Below are positions 1 through 5,980 of a DNA stretch of 13,524 bases, one piece after another (position 1 is the first letter of the stretch; each line of letters starts with the position of its first letter). The position numbers and the translations under genes are program-made. The stretch lies in the NCBI GenBank assembly GCA_964422685.1, contig CAYRCG010000050.1:1-13524 (forward strand), in the 5' to 3' direction. The notes below the pieces were generated by a model. That model worked only from the letters and a program-made list of their open reading frames with translations, was not told the DNA's origin and made no database searches. The stretch is from Syntrophomonas sp964422685. Its GTDB lineage: Bacteria > Bacillota > Syntrophomonadia > Syntrophomonadales > Syntrophomonadaceae.

Positions 1-144
1 GACGTGAAATTTGCCGACAGGAGAGAATACTACGCCTGTTTTGACAGTTATTATCAGGACAACGATGCATCCTCGATGGTAAATATGGTTGGAAAGTATG
101 TAAAGGAAAGGCTATCGCTATATCTAAGCCTGTTAAAGGATTAA
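1..144 (+). CDS. Fic-family protein, C-terminal end (cut by window edge)
   Basis: The frame is open from the first base and ends in TAA at 142-144, giving 47 residues. The peptide begins DVKFADRREYYACFDSYY and continues with an acidic turn and a helix ending in RLSLYLSLLKD. This matches the usual C-terminal tail of Fic/DOC proteins, where a VKF..R..Y...F..YY segment follows the catalytic core. The Fic motif (HPFxxGNGR) would lie upstream of the window, so whether the gene is intact or active cannot be judged. Fic proteins usually transfer AMP to hydroxyl side chains of target proteins and often belong to toxin-antitoxin or stress modules. The assignment rests on tail similarity from memory only. 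Confidence 0.72.
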   Translation, partial: DVKFADRREYYACFDSYYQDNDASSMVNMVGKYVKERLSLYLSLLKD

Positions 145-167
145 TATAAGGTGCCCTGCCCAACATT

Positions 168-311
168 TTATTCATCCACATCCACCATCAAGCCAGGCTT
201 AAATTCCACAGTGTATTTGTCCTCGTAGATGGTGACCTTCTCCATCAACCGCCGGACAAGCTGCCCGTCATATTCGGCAAGGGCGGTGGATTGCTTCTCT
301 AGAGCATCTGC
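168..311 (-). pseudogene. Large serine recombinase, C-terminal remnant
   Basis: On the minus strand the frame ending in TAA at 168-170 encodes about 47 residues, including LVRRLMEKVTIYEDKYTVEF and a final GLMVDVDE. This is the typical C-terminal end of large site-specific serine recombinases (Tn4451/TndX or phage-integrase type), where a short 'vtvy.d..tveFk.G' strand pair closes the protein. An in-frame TAA at 312-314 lies immediately upstream and there is no start codon, so the resolvase catalytic domain, the zinc ribbon and most of the coiled coil are missing. It is a non-functional scar of a mobile element. Its 3' end faces the Fic gene's 3' end only 23 bp away. Confidence 0.75.
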
Positions 312-421
312 TTAGTGGCAGGTGTTTTTTAATATAGGTCTAATTACTAAAATAAATGGCTTTGCCATGATGGCTGAAGCGATGGGGGCCGGTTTGCCGT
401 ATAAGATCGATTGCCCGGTAA

Positions 422-766
422 TGCTGGAAATGGATTCATACACCTGGTCATGCAGAGGGACATATTTCATTATTTCGCGAGGAGGACCGAGCGCTTATTG
501 TTGGGGACGCTTTTTCAACTACAAAACAAGAATCATTAGTTTCAGTAATCATGCAGGATGAGCGCATCAGCGGACCACCCAAATATTTGACTACAGATTG
601 GGAGGCCGCAAAAAAATCAGTTATAACTATGATGGATTTAAGCCCCTCATTAGCGATGGCGAATCATGGAAAGCCTATGAAAGATGAATATCTATCGGAA
701 CATTTAGAAATGATTGTTAAAGATTTCGATAAAATGGCCAAGCCTGAACAAGGTCGCTTCGTGTAA
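422..766 (+). pseudogene. MBL-fold metallo-hydrolase, C-terminal remnant
   Basis: The frame opens after a TAA at 419-421 and runs 114 codons to TAA at 764-766. It begins CWKWIHTPGHAEGHISLFRE, which contains the metallo-beta-lactamase third metal-binding motif (HTPGHxxGH), then GDAFSTTKQES with the bridging Asp, then a GPPKYLTTDWEAAKKSV segment, a late MANHGKPM histidine motif and a closing PEQGRFV. All of this fits the C-terminal half of YflN-like MBL hydrolases of Firmicutes, which are usually about 250-280 residues. The HxHxDH metal site and the whole N-terminal half are absent and there is no start, so it cannot be active. An ATG at 551 in this frame would give only the last 71 residues and is unlikely to be a real start. 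Confidence 0.8.
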
Positions 767-987
767 GCAATTATCAATATGTAGAAAAACCTGTTGTAAC
801 AAGCATAGACCCGTATTGGAGGCAAATGGGGATACCTTTTGATTTAAGCCGCTGGAAAAGTCAAAAGAAATGGGGCAATGAAAATAGGATCATGGTAAAA
901 TATATCTATCGGCAAGTCCATAATGCGTTGTTTGGTGATGATTATCGTGCCGAAAAGATAATGCTAGTTATCATCATACGTTTATAG
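760..987 (+). pseudogene. Unassigned open stretch following the MBL remnant
   Basis: A frame shifted relative to the MBL remnant stays open for 75 codons to TAG at 985-987. It reads protein-like: VSNYQYVEKPVVTSIDPYW, then IPFDLSRWKSQKKWGNE, then a tyrosine-rich segment. It has no plausible start with a ribosome binding site and begins exactly where the MBL frame ends, so it may be the displaced tail of that gene or a piece of another. Near 945-965 a further shift would continue as DNASYHHTFIER, ending at TAG 993-995, five bases before the next gene. I do not recognise the family. It is reported as a probable decayed coding fragment, not an expressed gene. Confidence 0.35.
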
Positions 988-1000
988 AAAGGTAGATTAA

Positions 1001-1408
1001 ATGAAGAAATACATAGGTGTTCTATTTGTATTCATTTTGGTTTTTCATCTTTGTGCGTGCGGTGGTGGTGCAGAAAATGATTATATTACTAATGAAGTTG
1101 TTTCTGAGATATATTCTGACGATGAGATTAAAGCTGCAATCGCTACCATAACAAAGGAGTTTAGAAAAAAGTGGTCGGGATGTACTCTTACTGAGATTTC
1201 CTACGGTGGTGATGAAATGAGTAAGGAATATCAGGATTGGGCTACAAGAAATTCTGCCGACGAAGCGATTGTTCTTATCTCATCATTTGATGTAGATTCA
1301 TCCGGTGGGGATGGTTCATTGAATCCTAATAGCACATATGATAATTGGATGTGGATTTTGGTGCGAAGTGATGAAGGAGAGTGGAAACATGTCGACCATG
1401 GATATTAA
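1001..1408 (+). CDS. Small putative lipoprotein of unknown function
   Basis: This is a 135-residue ORF with its ATG preceded by GAAAGG about nine bases upstream. Residues 1-19 form a lipoprotein signal peptide: MKKY, a hydrophobic run, and a lipobox-like LCAC with the acylated cysteine probably at position 20. The mature part is acidic and begins with a Gly-rich tether, then a helical stretch rich in Lys/Glu (about 38-60), a Trp/Tyr-rich segment, a Ser/Gly-rich DSSGGDGSLNPNSTYDN loop, and a C-terminal WILVRSDEGEWKHVDHGY strand pair. No catalytic motif is visible. It is likely exported and anchored on the outer face of the membrane. It lies between broken gene fragments, is AT-rich and has no evident partner. 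I do not recognise a named family; similar short clostridial lipoproteins exist. Confidence 0.75.
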   Translation: MKKYIGVLFVFILVFHLCACGGGAENDYITNEVVSEIYSDDEIKAAIATITKEFRKKWSGCTLTEISYGGDEMSKEYQDWATRNSADEAIVLISSFDVDSSGGDGSLNPNSTYDNWMWILVRSDEGEWKHVDHGY

Positions 1409-1416
1409 GCAGATAA

Positions 1417-1608
1417 AACCCATTTTGTACTGCGTATGCAAAAGCGAAATCTATCATCGGTCAGTCCATGGGCGGATATGTCGGGCAGGCTTTCATAGAA
1501 CAGTTTCTGGGGGAACTTAAAGGCTTTATTTCGAACAAACGTTCCGGAATCAATATAAATTGGATTGCGGGGGCTTTTGCAGCAGAGTCAAACATTGATT
1601 TTATCTGA
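1417..1608 (+). pseudogene. Alpha/beta hydrolase fragment (nucleophile elbow)
   Basis: The frame is open after TAA 1414-1416 and runs 63 codons to TGA 1606-1608. It contains AYAKAKSIIGQSMGGYVGQA followed by FIEQFLGELKGFIS. The G-Q-S-M-G-G segment is the nucleophile elbow (G-x-S-x-G) of alpha/beta hydrolases, and the next helix and strand also fit that fold. The N-terminal strands are missing, and after about residue 38 the sequence stops resembling the family, so neither the acid nor the catalytic histidine region is recognisable. It starts nine bases after the lipoprotein stop and has no start codon of its own. Its last bases overlap the end of the converging Uma2 remnant. It is a dead fragment. 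Confidence 0.7.
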
Positions 1609-1857
1609 AAACATCTTCTAGCTTGATTTCCAAACCGGGGAAGAGCGGGGTGCACAATACTTGGTCACTGCTATACTCCTTTCCTTCCTGGTATTTACCC
1701 TCACCATCCAGGCTGTATACCACTACTACATTGAATTTAGGGAAAACCACCCAGTATTCGGGAATTTTGCTGCTCTCATAGAGGTTGAATTTTTGGTACC
1801 AAATAGAATGATGATAGTACAATTTTCCCGCCGAATCCCTGAATTCTTCGCTCGGTG
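1601..1857 (-). pseudogene. Uma2-family (DUF820) protein, C-terminal remnant
   Basis: The minus-strand frame ending in TAA at 1601-1603 encodes about 85 residues. They include SPSEEFRD, then KFNLYESSKIPEYWVV, a VVVVYSLDGEGKY strand and the closing CTPLFPGLEIKLEDVF. This is the C-terminal half of Uma2/DUF820 proteins, a PD-(D/E)XK-nuclease-like fold common in cyanobacteria and Firmicutes (usually about 185-200 residues). The N-terminal half is absent: the frame runs back into a terminator hairpin and meets TAA at 1871-1873. A TTG at 1820-1822 could act as a start but would give only 73 residues without the fold core. The SPS..xxRD segment corresponds to the region just before the family's K-x-xLYE motif. 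Confidence 0.75.
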
Positions 1858-1889
1858 AAAACAGCGGGCATTAAACCCGCTGTTTTTTT
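1858..1889. terminator. Hairpin terminator, probably bidirectional
   Basis: ACAGCGGG (1861-1868) pairs with CCCGCTGT (1876-1883) around a 7-base loop, and the flanking AAA/TTT extends the stem. On the plus strand seven Ts follow the stem. On the minus strand the stem is followed by TTTT. It lies 72 bp beyond the catalase stop and is the obvious terminator for that minus-strand gene, while also blocking plus-strand readthrough from the remnants. Confidence 0.8.
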
Positions 1890-1960
1890 CCATAGGATTG
1901 CCCCCAACATAAAAAACATGTTTATACTAAGGAATAATCCCCAGGATAGCGATGAATCTT

Positions 1961-4030
1961 TTAATAAATTGCTCTATCCCAAAAGCGTTTTTGGGCTATA
2001 GCGGCAACGAAATCGTCGCTAAATTTATCGCTAGTAGACGCACATATAATTCCCGGGAAACCGTTGCTTTGAAGGGGGTTTACAAGAGCTTCTCCAGATG
2101 ACGCGATCCCAATTGGTTTATAATGCTTAAATGCCTCATCATAATATTCCATGACTTTTTTATCGAATTCACCTTGATTTACCGCACTCCCTCCTACTAT
2201 ATAGACTGCATCATATAAAACCGGTAATTTTGTTTTGATTGTCTCCTCAACCTTCAATTGACTGCCGTCACTTGCGGCTACATAACCTAGTTTTTCCCCG
2301 ATAATATCAATAAACACATTGTTTTTATTTAGTAGGTTTAGCACATTAGAAACCTCTGCATTATCGTATCCGTCCCCGATCAAAACGGCGACTTTTTGAG
2401 TGGAGGCGGAATGCGGCGTGTTTGCCATACTTATCGCCGGCGAGTTTCTTGATTCGTTGACATGCGCTCCTTGGGATCTTTCAACACCGAGATTATCAGC
2501 AAAAGTGTTTGCCATATCTGTGTCCACATTCGCCCACATATCTACGTTTTTTTGTCTTACATCTTTACTTTTAACATATTGGAGGTGATAGATAAATGTA
2601 CTAACAAGATCTCTTTGTTCGAATGGGGCCAAGCTATTCCAAAAAAGCCGTGCCTGCGTAAAGTAATCTCCAAAAGAAGCGCTTGGGAATTCCCGCGTGA
2701 CATTGCCCTCTACACCCTCTGGATAGAATCCGTATCCGCCGCTCTCTAATGATGTTTCACCGGGAGTATTGTTAGCTAGCATATTTTCATGAAAATTATT
2801 ATTATCTATATCGATACGATATTTTGAATGGCCGTCGCGATGATTAGTATTAACCTCGCATATGGGTCTGTTTATCGGAATTTCATTGATGTTTGCTGTT
2901 CCGAGTCTGTGGTAATCTGTATCGCGATAGGCAAATGCCCGTCCTTGCAAGACCGGATCATTAGAAAACTCTATGCCCGGCACCAGCGTTGCAGGGTCGA
3001 ATGATGACTGCTCCTCTTCGGCAAAAAAGTTATTTACCAAGCGATTTAGGGTGAGTTTACCGATTATCTTAACGGGGATTGTCTCTTCAGGCCACAGTTT
3101 TGTTGCATCTAAAATATCGAAATCATATTTGAATTCATCTTCTTCCGGAATTAACTGTACCCCTAAATCATATTCAGGGAATATGCCTTTTTGAACAGCC
3201 TCAACTATATCCCTGCGGTGAAAATCCGGATCTATTCCTCCAATAATATTAGCTTCCTCCATAGTTATAGAATGAACACCAAGCTTAGGTTTCCATACAA
3301 ACCGAACAAAAGTTGATTTTCCCTGGGCATTCACAAGCCTGAATGCGTTGATAGGGTATCCTTCCATCATCCGCCAACTCCTCGGGCGCGCTCTTAAGGA
3401 CATAAGCCACATAACCATATGGGCAGATTCCTGATTACTTGCTACATAATCCCAGAAATCGTCATGGGCGACTGTTGCTTGCGGGATATCGGTAACTGGA
3501 TTGGGCTTAACCGCGTGTGTTACATCCATGAACTTCATTGCATCTGCGAGTATGAACACAGGGAATTGGAGCGAAAGCATATCATAGTTTCCTTCTTCTG
3601 TATAGAACTTAACTGCAAAGCCGCGTATATCTACCGCCGTATCTTTTGAACCTTTGCTGCCGATAAAGTTCGAAAAACGGGTAAATACAGGTGTTTTAGT
3701 ACCTGGTTTCTGCATAAAATCGGCTACAGTATAGTCCTGCATAGATTCCGTTAATTCAAATTCCCCGTACAGACCGAAACCACGAGCATGAACAACCTTT
3801 TCTGGAATACGCTCACGATTGAATCGGGATTGCTTTCTATAAAAATTTGCATCCCTAAGTAGTAAGGGGCCCCTTTTACCGGCCCTTAGACTTTGGCGGT
3901 CATCAGTAATTTTATAGCCTGAGTCGCTGGTCATTATTTTACCTTCACCCGTATTTTGTGTACGGTATTGCATCATTTGATTACTTTTGAAATTTGAATT
4001 GGGCTCTGCCCGTACTTCATCTTTATTCAT
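1961..4030 (-). CDS. katE: Large-subunit haem catalase with C-terminal flavodoxin-like domain (KatE-type), atypical active site
   Basis: This is a 689-residue protein, the usual size of clade-2 monofunctional catalases (HPII type), which dismutate hydrogen peroxide in the cytoplasm. GGGAG lies eight bases before the ATG. The catalase core (about 45-500) has the distal histidine in RIPEKVVHARG (His81), the RGFAVKFYTEEGN strand (136-148), HAVKPNP, and the proximal tyrosine in RAFAYRDT (Tyr368). Residues about 546-689 form the DJ-1/PfpI-like domain (VAVLIGDGYDNAEV; YIVGGSAVNQG). Several pocket residues depart from the family. The usual GNWDLVGNN reads GNYDMLSLQ, so the catalytic asparagine (73 residues after the distal His) is Leu154. 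RFST is RFSN, GFGVHTF is GYPINAF and FHWKP is FVWKP. The fold assignment is secure but peroxide activity is not. The gene is AT-rich beside its neighbours, which suggests acquisition. It probably shares a transcript with the dehydrogenase stub upstream. Confidence 0.93.
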   Translation of the reverse strand: MNKDEVRAEPNSNFKSNQMMQYRTQNTGEGKIMTSDSGYKITDDRQSLRAGKRGPLLLRDANFYRKQSRFNRERIPEKVVHARGFGLYGEFELTESMQDYTVADFMQKPGTKTPVFTRFSNFIGSKGSKDTAVDIRGFAVKFYTEEGNYDMLSLQFPVFILADAMKFMDVTHAVKPNPVTDIPQATVAHDDFWDYVASNQESAHMVMWLMSLRARPRSWRMMEGYPINAFRLVNAQGKSTFVRFVWKPKLGVHSITMEEANIIGGIDPDFHRRDIVEAVQKGIFPEYDLGVQLIPEEDEFKYDFDILDATKLWPEETIPVKIIGKLTLNRLVNNFFAEEEQSSFDPATLVPGIEFSNDPVLQGRAFAYRDTDYHRLGTANINEIPINRPICEVNTNHRDGHSKYRIDIDNNNFHENMLANNTPGETSLESGGYGFYPEGVEGNVTREFPSASFGDYFTQARLFWNSLAPFEQRDLVSTFIYHLQYVKSKDVRQKNVDMWANVDTDMANTFADNLGVERSQGAHVNESRNSPAISMANTPHSASTQKVAVLIGDGYDNAEVSNVLNLLNKNNVFIDIIGEKLGYVAASDGSQLKVEETIKTKLPVLYDAVYIVGGSAVNQGEFDKKVMEYYDEAFKHYKPIGIASSGEALVNPLQSNGFPGIICASTSDKFSDDFVAAIAQKRFWDRAIY

Positions 4031-4067
4031 GTTAAACTCCCTTTCTCTTGAACTGCTTAAAGTATGC

Positions 4068-4208
4068 TCATTCCCCCAGGTTCCAATTCATAATAAACTG
4101 GCTGTAAATGAGAAAATCATCAGGTTCGATAATTCTGGGTATAGGAACATCTTCCAGGTCAATCTTTTCGGGTCGGCGATAAACCAACGCTTTCATGGTA
4201 TCAGCCAT
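4068..4208 (-). pseudogene. Zinc alcohol dehydrogenase, N-terminal stub in the catalase leader
   Basis: A minus-strand ATG at 4206-4208, preceded at some distance by AAAGGA, opens 46 codons ending in TGA 4068-4070. The peptide MADTMKALVYRRPEKIDLED followed by VPIPRIIEPDD matches the start of medium-chain zinc-dependent alcohol dehydrogenases (MKALVYxGPxKIxLEDVPxPxIxxPxD). After about residue 31 the match stops abruptly, just before the expected catalytic CGTDLH segment. It has therefore lost more than 300 residues. It lies 37 bp upstream of the catalase start on the same strand, so it is probably translated as a leader peptide on the catalase mRNA, whether or not that has any function. Confidence 0.68.
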
Positions 4209-4242
4209 TTACTATTCATTCCTTTCTTAAGCGTAAAGATCA

Positions 4243-4259
4243 GGAAAGAATCTCTTTCC
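4243..4259. repeat. Perfect 7-bp inverted repeat upstream of the catalase leader
   Basis: GGAAAGA and TCTTTCC are separated by ATC. It lies 34 bp upstream of the dehydrogenase stub's ATG, on the side where the minus-strand promoter should be. It could be an operator or an mRNA hairpin. It does not match the PerR box (TTATAATNATTATAA) known for Firmicute catalase genes. Confidence 0.45.
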
Positions 4260-4287
4260 GACCCACAACCTTTGGTTTTTAAACATC

Positions 4288-4304
4288 ACGATATTTACGA
4301 TATT
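4288..4304. repeat. Direct repeat ACGATATT x2, period 9
   Basis: ACGATATT occurs at 4288-4295 and again at 4297-4304, separated by a single T. It lies in the presumed promoter region of the minus-strand catalase transcript. A tandem repeat with a near-helical-turn period could bind a regulator; this is inference only. Confidence 0.35.
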
Positions 4305-4335
4305 GCAAGGAATTAGTAACACATCACCTCTTTCC

Positions 4336-4365
4336 ATTGGTCTGCTTGAAAACAAAAAGACCAAT
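4336..4365. repeat. Inverted repeat ATTGGTCT / AGACCAAT
   Basis: ATTGGTCT (4336-4343) pairs with AGACCAAT (4358-4365) across a 14-base A-rich loop. No T-tract follows on either strand, so it is not a clear terminator. It lies in the gene-free stretch 4209-4783, the rest of which shows no gene I can support. Confidence 0.4.
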
Positions 4366-4726
4366 ATCCTTATGCTCTATTTAAGACAATTCATAAGAAT
4401 ACTGGTCTGTTTTGAAGCCACCCGTACGGTTTCTTCGCAATCCACCAGGGTCCGCCAGGGTATGAAATTTTATAAATATCCTATTCCTATTTGGTTAAAA
4501 TGCGATTATAAACCATAACATGTATCCAAAAATCACTCTCCGGTTCAATATCACAGGTTTGTTTTTTATAGCGGTGGTCTCAGCGAACAGGGCATTATCC
4601 CTGAATTTTATCAAGAATGCATTGAGAAACCTGGAAGGTAAAGGAGGGTCCGGGGACATATTCCGCTATATAGACCTTTGTGAAACTTTTCATCCCCAAG
4701 TGAAAGTAAATGGAAGCTAATGTGTA

Positions 4727-4755
4727 ATGAATATATGATGGGGTTCTGCTATAGT
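4727..4755 (+). promoter_or_regulatory. Candidate extended -10 promoter for the rightward operon
   Basis: TATAGT at 4750-4755 is preceded by TGC, giving an extended -10 (TGnTATAGT). A weak -35-like ATGAAT lies 17 bp upstream at 4727-4732. Transcription would start near 4762, about 20 bp before the first ATG of the operon. The site fits a housekeeping sigma factor but is not proven. Confidence 0.4.
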
Positions 4756-4783
4756 TTGATAGAGCCTGGCGGGTCGGAATAAG

Positions 4784-5980
4784 ATGAATGGGGGTTATAA
4801 GGTGAAGAAAAAGCTGGGAATCGCTTTGGGGGGGATAATAATCTTGCTCATTGCCTGCTTGGTATTTGACCACTATTATTATTTTTCACCCGGAAACGAT
4901 CATGGCCGGATTAAACAGGAGGCGGAAAGGATTCTACAGAAAGAGGGGCCCAAGCTTTTAAAATCCAACATGCTGGGAATGAGGCAGGGGATAGAGAAAG
5001 AAATGAAATGGATTAAGGTGTTGGATATTAGGGAGCTTGAGGGTAGGACTTATCTGCTTTTTAAGCTGGAATATGGCCTAACTGGGCCGAACTTGGAGCG
5101 GATGGTATATGATTATGGGAGTGGGAATGGCTACATATTAGGATTGCGTCAGGTGGAAAAGAAACTGGGACGGATTTCCCTGGCAAAAGGCATGGAGTTT
5201 GAAAGCAATTATCTATCAGCCAGTCCGGTTGATTGCGGTCTAGATGCTGATGGAATATTTTATGGTTATTGCAAGAATCCCCAGGTGGCTAAAATGCGTT
5301 TGGAAACCGCTGAGGGGAAAATAGTGGAGTGTGAGGCCAAAGACCGTATACTGCTAACGGCTATTCCGGGAAATAATTTGGAGGATATTTACCCCTCTTT
5401 CTTTAACGCCCAGGGGGAACAGATACAGTTATCCTATGGTTTCAGGGTGGTTTTTGTTTCCAATGATGAAAAGTTTTATCAGCAGTACACTAATAGCCCT
5501 ATGGAATGGTGGAATATAGCGGCTAAGGATTTAGGCGCCGCTTCTTTGCCATCCGGTGCTGCGGACGCCTTATGGGTTTTCGCCGATCAGCAAACGGAAG
5601 CCTTACGGGAGCCGGCTTTGAGCAAGCTCAAGGAATTGGCGGAAAATGGGGTGCCGCTTATATTTATAGGAATGCAGGATAGCGACGCCCTCTATCAGGC
5701 TTTTCCGGTTAAGGAGAGGCCGGCTAAAATTAATGAGACAGAAGTTGAAGCCCTCTATTTAGGAAAGAATACAAAGCAAGAATTGGAAATCGGTATTATT
5801 ATTTTAGGGGAGGAAGAGATTTCCCCCATATTGCAAAAGTCTATTTATTTGCGCTACCAATTGGATGAGGATGAACTTAAGGGAGCGGGGGAGGCGGCTA
5901 AAGCCAAATCAGGGCCGAAGCAAGAAACCACCACCCTGCCGCCGGCTGTCCCGGAAAAAGCAGGGGGGGTTAGGCCATGA
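4784..5980 (+). CDS. Membrane-anchored extracytoplasmic protein of unknown family
   Basis: This 398-residue protein is the first gene of the operon. Residues about 11-29 form one N-terminal membrane anchor (GIALGGIIILLIACLVF) after a Lys-rich start, so the rest should face outside. Residues about 40-220 are an unrecognised mixed alpha/beta region. Residues about 225-345 resemble a Rossmann-type amidotransferase-like fold (ALWVFADQQ, then LKELAENGVPLIFIG) without a nucleophile cysteine. The tail is charged and Pro-rich. A GTG at 4802 with GGGGG seven bases upstream is an alternative start and would place the Lys-rich segment right at the N-terminus. The stop overlaps the next ATG by four bases (ATGA), implying translational coupling and joint function with the 823-residue protein. 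No enzyme function can be assigned. Confidence 0.85.
   Translation: MNGGYKVKKKLGIALGGIIILLIACLVFDHYYYFSPGNDHGRIKQEAERILQKEGPKLLKSNMLGMRQGIEKEMKWIKVLDIRELEGRTYLLFKLEYGLTGPNLERMVYDYGSGNGYILGLRQVEKKLGRISLAKGMEFESNYLSASPVDCGLDADGIFYGYCKNPQVAKMRLETAEGKIVECEAKDRILLTAIPGNNLEDIYPSFFNAQGEQIQLSYGFRVVFVSNDEKFYQQYTNSPMEWWNIAAKDLGAASLPSGAADALWVFADQQTEALREPALSKLKELAENGVPLIFIGMQDSDALYQAFPVKERPAKINETEVEALYLGKNTKQELEIGIIILGEEEISPILQKSIYLRYQLDEDELKGAGEAAKAKSGPKQETTTLPPAVPEKAGGVRP

Noticed and set aside
322..421. Open frame from an ATG at 322 with a hydrophobic start (NGFAMMAEAMGAGLPYKIDC)
   Set aside because: It has no ribosome binding site, no recognised family, and past 421 it overlaps the MBL remnant in the wrong frame. 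It may be another scrap but cannot be supported as a gene.
4278..4308. Minus-strand -35-like TTGCAA with a possible -10 (TTTAAA) for the catalase
   Set aside because: Spacing is 19 bp with a poor -10, or 17 bp with a worse one; not convincing enough to list as a promoter.
4303..4518. ORF of 71 codons on the plus strand in the gap before the operon
   Set aside because: It lacks a ribosome binding site, has no domain-like features, and runs over repeats and the presumed catalase promoter region.
4519..4640. Protein-like run FVFYSGGLSEQGIIPEFYQE on the plus strand
   Set aside because: It spans only about 40 codons, has no start with a ribosome binding site, and I do not recognise a family. Such open runs occur by chance.
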